A stretch of 64,000 bases of DNA. Origin: Ornithodoros turicata (lineage: Eukaryota > Arthropoda > Arachnida > Ixodida > Argasidae). The number at the start of each line of letters is the position of its first letter. Position 1 is the stretch's first letter. A program made the position numbers and the translations under genes. This document shows, in pieces, positions 12,178-21,692 of this stretch. Below the pieces are notes generated by a model. The model worked only from the letters and a program-made list of their open reading frames with translations, did no database searches and was not told where the DNA came from. The stretch covers positions 26,003,511-26,067,510 of the forward strand of contig NC_088210.1 in NCBI RefSeq assembly GCF_037126465.1, written 5' to 3'.

Positions 12178-12656
12178 TCTATTTTTTGGAGAACGTAATT
12201 GTCCGGACGAAAAATCGTACGCGTCTGCGACGTCGTGCTCGTATCGCAGCGCGCGGGCACGTTGTGAGGTGGTAACATTTTTTTTCTTCTTTCTTTCATG
12301 ACAAAAGAAAAAGAGGAAGAAAAAAAATCACACAAAGCGTACTTTGTTGAAAACGTACTTCGCGTCACGGGGTACTAAACAACATTCGAATTGTCACCGC
12401 TGCTGTCAAAACCACTATTTTAAAAGTTAAGCTAATTAATCTTGTAAAATTACTTAATTAGTCACGATGGAAAAAACGTGCTGGCGGCTAGCTACTGCTA
12501 ACAATATTCAGTTGGTGTAGAGGGGTTCGTCGTTTCCTTCTTCTTCTTTTTTTTTTCTTTTTTTTTCTCTATCTTGGTGCATGCGAGTTGGGACAACTGC
12601 ACATGGTCGAAGCCTGATAAAACTTTTGAAATATTACAGTCGTCGAAGAGGCCAGA

Positions 12657-12735
12657 CATCGGCGGGATTCGAACAACGCATCTCTCGATTGCTTGTCGAC
12701 TGCGTTAAGCTACTCGCTATCCCACCGGCTGGCTT
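12657..12735 (-). repeat. tRNA-like sequence or SINE head
   Basis: On the minus strand GGATAGCGAGTAGCTTAACG resembles a pol III A box and TTGTTCGAATCCC is a near-perfect B box about 45 bp later, which is tRNA spacing. A full cloverleaf is not evident, so it is more likely a tRNA-derived repeat than a working tRNA. Confidence 0.4.
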
Positions 12736-12923
12736 TTTCGGCGACTGCCATACTTCAATTGTTCATGTTCCTAAGTACCCTGAGGCTTGTGATGTGTTCG
12801 TCTCTTTGTACGTTTCAGCCTCAGAACAATCACCTTCCACCTGATAAGGCTCCTCTGTTACCACTCGATTCGCAATTTTCGGTTTCGTTCGTGTTCTGCC
12901 TCTATTCCTATTACCGCCCCTAA

Positions 12924-13028
12924 CCCAAGCAGCACAACAATACTTGGCGCAATATTGGTCCAAGATTGGACCAATGTTGAGCCAGTATTGACAATATTGG
13001 ACCAATATTGGCAATACTGGCGAGCACA
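12924..13028. mobile_element. CCAATATTGG fold-back element, copy 2
   Basis: Starts CCCAAGCAGCACAACAATAC. Palindrome variants start at 12949, 12960, 12971, 12982, 12991, 13002 and 13011, giving steps 11, 11, 11, 9, 11, 9. The right boundary is degraded (GGCGAGCACAAT). It lies in the SK intron. Confidence 0.8.
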
Positions 13029-13119
13029 ATCCGCACCCTAATAGCCGCTCCCTAATAACATTGATTTTTATTTTTTTAAATAAATATGCGTGGATCTATC
13101 ATGCACTGAAGTTTTCAAC

Positions 13120-13190
13120 TCAACAGACGAATTTATTGGCACGTACTATAAAAGCGTTAAAGTGCCCCAGTGCTGGGTATAACACATTTA
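13120..13190 (-). repeat. Possible LINE 3' tail (GCCAATAAATTCG)
   Basis: The minus strand reads GGGCACTTTAACGCTTTTAT then AGTACGTGCCAATAAATTCG. A related sequence with TTTATTGGCACATA and AAAAGCGTTGAAAGTG occurs at 55690-55730 in the same orientation, so this is a repeat family with a built-in AATAAA. Confidence 0.35.
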
Positions 13191-14302
13191 AAACAAGGAA
13201 GAAATGAATAATATTTGAAGAAATGAAGATATTGAAGAAAGAGTTGAATTGAAGAAATGAAATGAACATTTTAGCGTTTTTAGTCTGTACCAACCTGCCC
13301 AATTCCTTACACTTATACTTAGTGGCACGTGTTATGCGCTCGCGATGCATGAAAAAATCCTTGCATTATGGACCGTTCCAGTGATCAGAGGACAAAAGCA
13401 CTCTGTTCCAATTCCCTTAGGCGATCTCTCAAACAATTAGGCGACCTTTTTCGCTCGTTCATGGATATCTTTCACTCTCTCTCTCTCTCTCTTTTTTTCT
13501 GGGGGGTGTCAGAATAAATTAGCCCATGTACAGGCGCCGAGTAGCCCAAGTAAAAATAAAGAAGCAACTAATTAGGGGCTTGCTTGTGGGAAGGCACTGC
13601 AAACAGTGCATCTACAAATCCGTTAGACCAACACAGGCGGTCTCTGTTGATTTCAGTCCACGACGCTGCTAACGAAGGAACCCGCTTTTCCTTGTAAACC
13701 TCGTCAATATACATGTGCATGGCTGAAAGAACGTGTACTTCGTCTTTCTTTCTTCTTCTTTTTTTGTGTGCGTGTGTGTGTTTGTAACTATGTTTTCAAC
13801 GTGGGCACCAGAAAGAAAGCAAAGAACGTCTGGGACGTCGCAGATGGAGAGCCCTTCGTTTATTTTTCGGCAGCTTGATGTGTGTTTTTGTTTGGGCCTT
13901 CTTTTTCTTTTATTATTATTTTTTTTAAAGAGAGTTTCTGTTGAATCCTACCCCGCGGTTTCTTGCTACACTTTTCGTTTAAGCACCGTTAAAACATGTT
14001 GGGAATATTTGTACAGGTAGGCTAAACTTTGATGTAGGTTGCGAATGTTTCTGTTCTTACCACGTGAGGTCACGTGATACGTACGAATACCTCAAATATA
14101 ACGAAGAAGAGATTTGCTTATCACATGACCTCTTTTCGTTTTCTTATTGTGGTATGGGTTCTTAATGTTTCGTCTGATTTCGTGTGTGTTTAATTGACTA
14201 CTTTAAACAAATGGAAGCGACATGTCAATATAAATAATTCAGGGATCGTTGAAGTTCCTGGGTTGGCTTTATAAAACTACAAAAGAATTATGTGGGGGTA
14301 CA

Positions 14303-14586
14303 CACTCTAAGTAAGAATGGAGTAATTTTAGTCTTTTGTGGGAGTATCCGCATTTACCACCCTTAGTGCCTTTCGGGAATAATTTTAGGGGATAAAAGCC
14401 ATAAAGCGAACATAGGAAATTTCGGGAACATTTTTTTCGACAAAACTTTTTTGCGAACTTTAGGGACTTTTTGCAGTATTGGGGAGTAAGTTTCAGGGTG
14501 AAGGTCTAAAATGCGGTGTAATTGCTATCTATGTGACTAGACCCTGCAATTACTCCCTAATTTAGTCCTAATTTTTCTCAGAGTGC
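14303..14586. mobile_element. TIR element of the TTTAGTCC/ATTACTCC family
   Basis: Ends ACTCTAAGTAAGAATGG and, inverted, GCACTCTGAGAAAAATTAGG form imperfect terminal inverted repeats around a 284-bp body with repeated AGTAATTTTAG, GGGAGTA and CAATTACTCCCT blocks. Related block strings occur at 50688-50762, 53370-53430, 55500-55640 and 60505-60632. Non-coding. It ends about 155 bp before the SK pore exon. Confidence 0.55.
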
Positions 14587-14741
14587 ATGTTTGTAATTTT
14601 GTTCCAACTTACGCGGCATATTCGTTGATGTTTCATACGTGATTTATGTTCAGTTTCATCTCATTTTAAGGAGTAATAAAGTTTGTCTTGTGGATTGACA
14701 CTCAATGTTCCATATTTACCATTGTGCTTTTCTATGCGCAG

Positions 14742-14877
14742 GCATCACGACGAGGAACATGCGAACCTGCTAAACACCATGTGGTTAACAGCGATAACCT
14801 TCCTCTCCGTGGGCTACGGGGACATTGTGCCCAACACTTACTGCGGCAGGGGAATTGCCGTCACTACTGGACTAATG
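14742..14877 (+). CDS. SK: SK channel exon: pore helix, selectivity filter, start of S6
   Basis: A 136-nt exon (one base plus 45 codons) after TATGCGCAG. The first G completes the Arg codon left by the previous exon, then [20 protein letters not shown] leads into the selectivity filter SVGYGD. This is followed by [10 protein letters not shown] and the first turn of S6 (TTGLM). The filter GYGD and the MWL...ITFLS pore helix are those of SK channels, so a conducting pore is expected. It ends ATG|GTGATT in phase 0, matching the next exon. The intron before it is about 8.9 kb and holds LINE, SINE-like and fold-back repeats. Confidence 0.95.
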
Positions 14878-17612
14878 GTGATTTTTCCCCCGTTTGCCCT
14901 CATACAACGTGTGATATATTGTGTTTTGTGTTTGGAGTCACACATGCAACAGCTACGATGGTCTTCAATACCGTATATCACATACGACGGATGAGTGCGT
15001 AAACCCAAGAGCAAGCGCACGTGTCTTTAAGCGTTAAGGAAGTATGGTTAAGCAAGTTTTTTTTTTCGTCGTAAATGGTGCGTGCCTTTTTACTTTTCCC
15101 ATCTTGTATGTAAGGAAGAGTACAGGAAGGGTCAGTAGAAGCGTCAAATCGACTTGCTATTCTATTCAAAACAAAGATGTGGTTGCGTCCTATTGCCAAA
15201 TCCAGCGTACCAACGCCCTGCCCTAGAAGCACTTCTAAATTTTGGGGGCACCGTATGACTTCTGTCCTCACTGTGAGGTGTCTCGTTATTACACTTTACC
15301 ACATTACCGCTACCAGTGGTGTAGAATATCGCCCTGGGCGGTGAAACTTCCTAATCATCATCATTAAAATAAAGTTATTTTTGTTTATGAGTTCAACTGA
15401 ACTTCCTGAGGTCATCGTGTACCTGCCTAGCCGCTGTATCGAAGCCTGATCCTGATTCCTCGAGGGAATCAACCTTTGTGGAGAACCGGTGTTAAACTTC
15501 TGTCGCGAAATTCCTTTACGAGATTTTGTCGTGCGGCAGTTCCTCTTCTTTGTTTCTTGACTGGTTTTATCTTTGTGTATTACTTCGATATTTTGCGCGA
15601 TATAGTGTAGATACGCTACATAAACACTGACTGGTTAATTGAATATAGTTTATGGCGCGTCTGCGTAACACGCTCAGACCAGTTCACTGCAGATTTAGCG
15701 AGGGTTTTCTTATTTGATGAAACATCTCTAAAAGCATGTTATGCCGTAGCTGACGTATATACAGGCACGCTTTTACGCTGTTTCGTCGGATAGCAGCTTC
15801 TTTTACATTCCCGAGCAGCACAACATGTCGGCCCAATATTGCACCAATATTGGCAATACCGGCCCGACAATATTGGACCAATATTTGCAATACCGGCCCA
15901 ACATTGGCATACAGGCTCGACAATATTGGCCCAATATTGGCATTGGCCCAACATTGGCATACCAGCCCGACAATATTGGACTAATATTGGCAATACCGAT
16001 CCAATATTGGTCCAATCTTGGACAAATAATTGGCCGACACTGCCAATGTTGGCCCAACATTGGCTCGACATGTTGTGCTGCTTGGGAACGTAAAACAAAC
16101 TGCTATCCGCCGAAACAGCGTAAAGGCGTGCTTGTACATACGTCGGCAGCATATACGCGGAAAACAATTGTTTTCTGCGTTGGATGCATCACGGCTAAGC
16201 AACACTATATGGCTAGAGCCAGTAAGAAGAAATAGATAGAGAAACGACGGACGATGCGCTTCTTTCTAGTGTACCATGGCCCGAAAGCGCAATTAAGAGC
16301 AAACGTAAACACGCTTTTCGTTTCCACACCGCTGTTGGCGACGGTCTCGTCACCAACTAGTTCGCGTCTATCTGCGCTTCCTGACTGTTTATCATCTTTC
16401 CTCATCAACGGGCCGGTATACAGAGCTGGGGTTTCTCTCCTTTTTTTTATTATTATTTCTTTTTGTTTACGCCCCTACCATGCCAATCCCGACGTCGGAA
16501 GCAATATTTGTCCCGCACCTGAGATTCGGAAAGGACGTCGCTTCTTCCTCCCTGCTTAGTTTCTCTGCCACGTCACAACTCTTCCGTGACAAAACTTTGC
16601 GGGGAGGATACGTTCAACCGTCTCTCATTTCCTCCCGTCTCATTTCTTTCTCCACTTCCTTCGCGTTCTTTCCTCTACCCCATGCCGTGATCTCACATCT
16701 CAATTCCGACTCCCTTCACACAAGGTCTTCGCGTCCACAAAAATTCCATGTTTGTTGTCTCGGATTCTTATTTACCACGTGGATGGTGATGGTGATGTGA
16801 TAAAGAAAAAAATGCCCCCCCGTGTATTAGTTTGGTTTCGTTCGTGTATTCCCGTTATTTGTAACCATCTGTTTCCTCTCCGTTGTCATTTCATTTATCC
16901 CTTTGTCTTGTGCGTTTCCTTTTTTTCTTAACCCTTACTCTACCCTGTTACCCATTCTTCCCGGATTTTTTTTTTTTTACTTGCAGTCTCTCGTGTCGTT
17001 TAAGCTCTCTTGCACGTCTCGCTGAGTTACGACGGAAGAAGTCGTCTCTTTACTTTCATTGTTATTTCCCGCGATGTTTCCTCGGCTTCCGGTGCTCTTT
17101 TTTCTCGGAGGCAAATGCTCGACTTCCCTAATGACTACCTTTTTTTCTCTCTTTCTTCCTTTGGTAACTGATTAAATGCACCTCCCGTACGCACGCAATT
17201 GCACTCGTCCTTGGTGTTGGTTATCGGTGTTCTACGTCTCGTAATTAGAGAACTGGGCTCGTTTGTGACGGTCGATGTACACCTCAAACTCTTACTTTGT
17301 TGGTACCCCGATTAATCAATTTAAGGAAGTCGGTCATGTTTCTCAGCGTAGGGGTCTGGTAAAGCAATATTTCGCCCTGTCGCACATATAAATAAATAAT
17401 TAAATAAATAGATATACAATGTAGGACTGGCATGCCACTGTGTCTTCTCCAGGCGACTGAAGCACATTATTGATTCGAACTACAATGATGAATTCAATAA
17501 AGTGATCACGGCTTCAGAGTTCCAGCTCTAAAAACTGGCGTTTTCAACGCCTGGATTTTTTTTTCTTCATTATACATATGACAGATTTTATATGTGTTGA
17601 TGTTCTGTGCAG
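14878..17612. other. SK intron around the large fold-back element
   Basis: Apart from the element at 15757-16142, this 2.7-kb intron shows CT-rich stretches (16440-17160) and no recognisable exon. Open frames over the element are read-through of its repeats. Confidence 0.5.
15757..16142. mobile_element. CCAATATTGG fold-back element, long-arm copy
   Basis: The largest copy, 386 bp. The outer arms extend about 75 bp beyond those of short copies: GTATATACAGGCACGCTTTT then ACGCTGTTTCGTCGGATAGC on the left is matched inverted on the right (CGCCGAAACAGCGTAAAGGC). Inside these are the usual GAGCAGCACAACATGTCG ends and then a dense array of CCAATATTGG variants mixed with CAATACCGGCCC. It lies in the SK intron after the pore exon. 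No coding capacity; the apparent open frames are repeat artefacts. Confidence 0.88.
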
Positions 17613-17723
17613 GGAGCCGGTTGTACTGCTCTCGTTGTAGCTGTGATAGCCCGGAAGCTCGAGCTCACAAGAGCTGAGAAGCACGTTCATAATTTTATGA
17701 TGGACACTCAGCTTACGAAACGA
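17613..17723 (+). CDS. SK: SK channel exon: S6 and start of calmodulin-binding region
   Basis: A 111-nt exon, exactly 37 codons and phase 0 at both ends. It lies between CTGTGCAG and the donor GTGAGT. It encodes [19 protein letters not shown] (S6 and its cytosolic extension), then [18 protein letters not shown], the start of the calmodulin-binding domain. Conservation with known SK channels is near complete in this stretch. An overlapping antisense open frame (17544-17864) is a shadow. Confidence 0.95.
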
Positions 17724-18006
17724 GTGAGTATCGCATTTTATTGTAATGCTGTTTGTATGGTATAGGCACGCGGACTTTATATGGTATGCGGGCTTGTCAT
17801 AGAACTTTTCACTCTTGTAGGACACGCCTGTAACCCTTCTCAAGTGGTGTAAAAATATATACAAAATAAAACTGTATCACTTCCCACGGAATGCAGTGTT
17901 CATAGCATGCAGTTCAATGTCGCACTTTTCTGCTTTACAGCACTTTTTACAGCGCTTTTTACAGCACTTCACCGCACTAAAAATGTCGCTCTTTTCCGCT
18001 TTACAG

Positions 18007-18134
18007 CTAAAAAATGCAGCGGCGAATGTGTTAAGAGAAACGTGGCTGATCTACAAGAACACGAGGCTCGTGAAAAGAGTGAACCCTTCCAAAGTGAGAG
18101 CGCATCAGCGCAAGTTCCTTCTCGCTATATACAG
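18007..18134 (+). CDS. SK: SK channel exon: calmodulin-binding domain core
   Basis: A 128-nt exon (42 codons plus two bases) preceded by TTTACAG and followed by GTATGG. It reads [19 protein letters not shown], then [20 protein letters not shown] and AIY. This is the constitutive calmodulin C-lobe contact region of SK channels, where calmodulin binds without Ca2+ and confers Ca2+ gating. The last two bases (AG) join the next exon to give Ser, where vertebrate SK proteins usually have Gln. The sequence just upstream (17925-18005) repeats TTTACAGC several times, giving several near-identical candidate acceptors before the used one. Confidence 0.94.
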
Positions 18135-18208
18135 GTATGGAGTTATACGTTGGCGATCCGTCGGCGTTTCGTTGGGCCATCATATGGCACTGACACGAAC
18201 TATTTCAG

Positions 18209-18278
18209 TCTCCGAAAGGTTAAAATGGACCAAAGGAAGCTTATGGATAATGCAAATACAATAACAGACATGGCGAAG
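18209..18278 (+). CDS. SK: SK channel exon: calmodulin-binding domain, second helix
   Basis: A 70-nt exon (one base plus 23 codons) after ACTATTTCAG and before the donor GTGAGA. It encodes [20 protein letters not shown] then MAK, equivalent to the LRSVKMEQRKL helix that contacts the Ca2+-loaded calmodulin N-lobe. The intron before it is only 74 bp. Phase 0 at the end fits the last coding exon. Skipping this exon would shift the frame because 70 is not a multiple of 3. Confidence 0.92.
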
Positions 18279-18504
18279 GTGAGAAACAATCCTCTCAATA
18301 GTAAAATGCTGTTCAGCGTTCGCCCCCCTATAGGAGGTACGGCTCGCATCTGCGTTAACTTGAACAGTCCTCCAGCCTGCAAAGCAGGAAGATAGCCACC
18401 CTGACAGGGCCTAGCAGAAAACAACGCCTATACGTAACGAGAATCACTCGTTACGTAGGAAAATAATGTCAATGTCAATTCAATGTCAATGTAATGTCAA
18501 TAAT

Positions 18505-18554
18505 GTCGTTAGGACATTATTCGTACATCCAGAGGATACTCGGTGTTGTTGGGG
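18505..18554. mobile_element. Half copy of the TACGTCC MITE
   Basis: Right arm only of the MITE seen complete at 45399-45545: TCGTTAGGACATTATTCGTA then CATCCAGAGGATACTCGGTG and TTGTTGGGG. It lies in the last SK intron, preceded by an AATGTCA tandem repeat (18465-18505). Confidence 0.7.
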
Positions 18555-18902
18555 TAACTGTAAATAAATTACCAAAGCACCCTCCGCCGTTATTTCTACT
18601 AAGCACCGCCAGGGTCCGCAAGGCCGGAATGACGTTCAAGTTAACCCTGACGCGAGCCGTACGTGTAGGATATGCGGAGTATCTTCAAAGATGACGTTAT
18701 TCCTTTTATTTTAAAAAAATTCACTCTGCTGGGTAACATGCATGAAAAGTTTTACCGCAGAGTGATATCTACGTGTATACTGCATGCGTTTGTGCTGTAG
18801 TGGTGCGGGCCTTGGTGTATATACCGCTTGGACCAAAGACCACTTATAACCTGCGCATTATTTTTCTTCTTTATTTTCCATACCCAACGTGACGTAACGC
18901 AG

Positions 18903-19298
18903 ACCCAAAATTCGGTGTACGAGATGGTGTCCGACATGAACGCCCGTCAAGAGCTGTTCGAGGAACGTCTGACCACACTGGAGGAGCGACTAGCAGCCAT
19001 CCACGAACAACTCGATGCCCTTCCAGACACCCTGGCCCGGTGCTGCGTGCAGTTGCAGCAGCACCTACAGAATCCGCCACCCTGTTCAAGCCTGCCTTGC
19101 CACGCGAGCCTTCCTCCTCACGGAGGACATGTGGAACCTCCCGTAGCTCCCCACCCCCAGAGGCACACCCACCTTCACCCAGACGATGCAGCCTCACTTA
19201 CCACGCGTCCCAGCTGGTCTTCAGTGAACCTTTCGGGTGGGCGACTGGGTGTGCTCGCCCCCGCCATGGTTGCCCGGTCGGGCTCCACTGAGAACTGA
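18903..19298 (+). CDS. SK: SK channel last coding exon: coiled coil and C-terminal tail
   Basis: The final coding exon is 131 codons plus TGA, with an acceptor ending TAACGCAG. It starts TQNSVYEMVSDMNARQELFE, matching the family's TQN(I/V)MYD(M/L) stretch. A heptad-like coiled coil follows (LTTLEERLAAIHEQLDALPD), which in SK channels helps subunit assembly. The remaining roughly 85 residues are rich in Pro, His and Ser (a PPHGGHVEPPVAPHPQRHTH-type segment), are not conserved with vertebrate tails and look disordered. It is GC-rich compared with the flanking introns. I saw no clear AATAAA soon after the stop, so the 3' end is not placed. Confidence 0.88.
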   Translation, partial: TQNSVYEMVSDMNARQELFEERLTTLEERLAAIHEQLDALPDTLARCCVQLQQHLQNPPPCSSLPCHASLPPHGGHVEPPVAPHPQRHTHLHPDDAASLTTRPSWSSVNLSGGRLGVLAPAMVARSGSTEN

Positions 19299-20075
19299 CA
19301 GACTTGGCACCATCAAAACACACGAGCAGTTCTTCGTCTTCGTGCGGGTCACTAGGCCTAGCTAGCGCCCCCATTTGCCCAAACTCCAAGGACCTCGCGT
19401 CAACGGGGTCCCCCTCAGTGCTGCAAGGGATGTGGCTCAGGCCTGAGCTTGAAACACTCGGCCAAATAACGTCAAGTGTCCTATTATCTCGAGCTGCCTT
19501 GCAGTTTTTATAAACTGTTTCCACACGCGTTATACAGCAGGCCCGATTGAAGGATGGGGCTACGCAAACAGCACGACACGAAAGCACACTTTGACGCGTT
19601 CGTTCCAAACGATACAGCGCGTGGTCCTGATCTATAGCGTCATCCTTCAATCGGAGGACAACCTGAGATGCACTGCATTGTGAGAGGAGACTTTTATCGA
19701 GACATCAAAACGGTAGACTGGGTAGGTTAGGTATTCATCATTCTGGGATCCGCCGGTATGGCGTATGGGATCCAACTCAGAAAGCGATACTTATAAGCTA
19801 TTGAAATGATACTACGGGACCGACCAAGTGTTGGCTATCACGGTGAGTGAGATGCTTGGATCCCGCATGAAACTATACGTGCGTTGATGCCTCACTGAGT
19901 CCCACACAGACTGTGTAAGTGTGTATAGGGGTTTAAGGGCGTTTTTGGGAGATTGTGCAAACGTATATTTTTGATTCTCGGGTGTTTTCGTTTGAGCATG
20001 TATATTTACGGGCAGATAATGCACGCCTAAACATTGGTAAGTTTGTGCCTTTCTAATTGAGACCAATGCGAGCTA
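19299..20075. other. SK 3' UTR or intergenic, no gene seen
   Basis: Sequence after the SK stop codon. It contains a short inverted pair around 19535-19660 (TTGAAGGATG and CATCCTTCAAT). No coding exon or poly(A) signal that I can place with confidence. Confidence 0.4.
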
Positions 20076-20385
20076 CAGTTGAACCTTCTTATAAGAGACG
20101 CGAATATGAAGTGCAACTATGGTGGAAGACAATGGTTGTTCAATTGGGTATCGCTTCTTGTACTTGTTGATAGCATTTAGCGCAGTCGCAATAACAATAC
20201 GTTCCTGTTACGCTGGAAGCATTGCAGGTTATCGTGGTAGCAAATTAGGCCAGGAATCTATTTTAATATTCACACCTTCTCGCAATTATTAGGAGGAGTG
20301 AATTCTACATGACACTTTACAGTAACCATATTCTATAACGGCACCCTCCCCGGGAGACCTTGTCTGTTGTACCGAGGTTCAACTG
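20076..20385. mobile_element. Pogo/Tigger-type non-autonomous element
   Basis: Terminal inverted repeats CAGTTGAACCTTCTTATAAG and, inverted, CAGTTGAACCTCGGTACAAC flank 310 bp. A TA dinucleotide stands at each end (20074-20075, 20386-20387), the target duplication of Tc1/mariner-pogo elements, whose termini typically read CAGT(T/C)GAACCTC. No transposase is encoded, so it would need one in trans. Confidence 0.75.
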
Positions 20386-21084
20386 TATTTCACGAAAAGC
20401 GAACACGTGAATCAAAAAACAGGTGTACAATACGTCAAGCTTTTAAGAAATGGCGCTGGAAGCTTAGGGTCATCATTCGTTAGATGTCTTACTGGGTATG
20501 TATACTCCTGCTGCACCCAGGAGAAATGTGGACATGGCCTTTAGATCTCATTTTGCACGAATGTGCACCTCATGCAGACCCATCTAATTTTGCGTCACCA
20601 ATATACGTCTTCGATGACACTTCATTTGCGCCGGGAAAATACACGCTGCTATTTTATTCGTCGCTTCAACGAGGCTGAGAGAAAAACAATGACATCTCCA
20701 TCTTTTGTCCTTTGTCGTGATACAGTTTGGAGTACCGAGTCGTTAAATGACCATTCAATAATGAATGCCCAGAGCCAACGGTTATTTTCCTACAAAATCT
20801 GATGACAAGCACGTTGGTTATGAAAAGGCGAGTCGACAGTTGTATAGTTAAGTAGAATTTACGTGCGGTCGTCGGAGCTGAATAGATATATATGGCTGGA
20901 TTTGAAGAAGCTGAACGGAATCTTTGTTTATCGCCTTTATTCGCCTCGAATCCAGTGACCACACCATATCGTTACGCTTCATCTAATTGCAGTTTGTGAC
21001 CACATTGATAACTCAGTTACACAGACTGTTGTGCATACAGAGTGACAGATCACTGCACGGCACTGGGGAACATTGAATTTTACT

Positions 21085-21683
21085 AGGGATGGGCCAACCG
21101 ATTCCGCGAATCCTTGAATCCCTGAATCCTAGGCAGGGAATCCAGATTCGGGAATCCGAATCCCAGTGCCCAAAACAGCGAATCGAATCTGTGGAATCCG
21201 CCAACCACGTTTGTTTGTTTCTTTATAAAATTTGTCTGGAGTCTGCCGAAAGCCCGATTGGCCGGCGGGCCCCGCGGGGCGCGCCAAAACCACAGCGTAA
21301 AGCTCCGACATTAACAAGTTTAAAAGCAACACGGTTTTGCTTTCGATTGTTTCTTAGTCTTATGGAAGGAATTCAGACTCGAGATCTTATGTGTTTCTCG
21401 TAGTCGATGAACAACATGTTAAATAAATTATACACTTAGGAAGAAGTATATGGGCACGTTTTCTCCCGAATGTGAATTATTATTTAATTCGTTTTTCATT
21501 AAACAATGATATCAAATTCTGCTTCAAAACACTGTTCGATACAAGTGAATTTTTTTTCTGGCTTTTTAACCTTTCTTTTTCTTTAAAAAAAAAAGAATGG
21601 ATTCGATGATTCGTAAGATTCATGGATTCGCACATCCTTCCTTGAATTTGGACTCGGAAAATTCTGGATTCGTCCAATCTCAA
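21085..21683. mobile_element. AATCC-rich element with 9-bp target duplication
   Basis: Begins AGGGATGGGCCAACCGATTC and is bounded by the direct repeat AATTTTACT (21076-21084 and 21684-21692). Both ends are filled with GGAATCC/GGATTCG-like repeats (21100-21200 and, inverted, 21597-21680). The target length and AGGGATGGG start suggest a hAT-like non-autonomous element; that class is inference. Confidence 0.55.
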
Positions 21684-21692
21684 AATTTTACT

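Larger units (their letters stand above)
5871..14741. other. 8.9-kb SK intron, no exon recognised
   Basis: Besides the elements listed separately, the intron holds a GC-richer CpG-dense stretch at about 6700-7430 with an ATAAAAATAG box near 7245, which might be a solo LTR or a buried promoter (neither proven). It also has a repeat at 6055-6155 (CACGTGAC boxes, CAGACTGTGTTTGCCGT) that recurs at about 40150-40215. Elsewhere it has homopolymers and dinucleotide runs and nothing else I can support. Confidence 0.5.

Noticed and set aside
12657..12735. Functional tRNA gene
   Set aside because: A and B boxes are present on the minus strand, but acceptor-stem pairing and an anticodon arm are not convincing.
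15803..16235. Overlapping open frames on both strands across 15739-16235
   Set aside because: They are produced by the CCAATATTGG repeats, whose translation gives low-complexity QYWPNIG-like strings; not coding.
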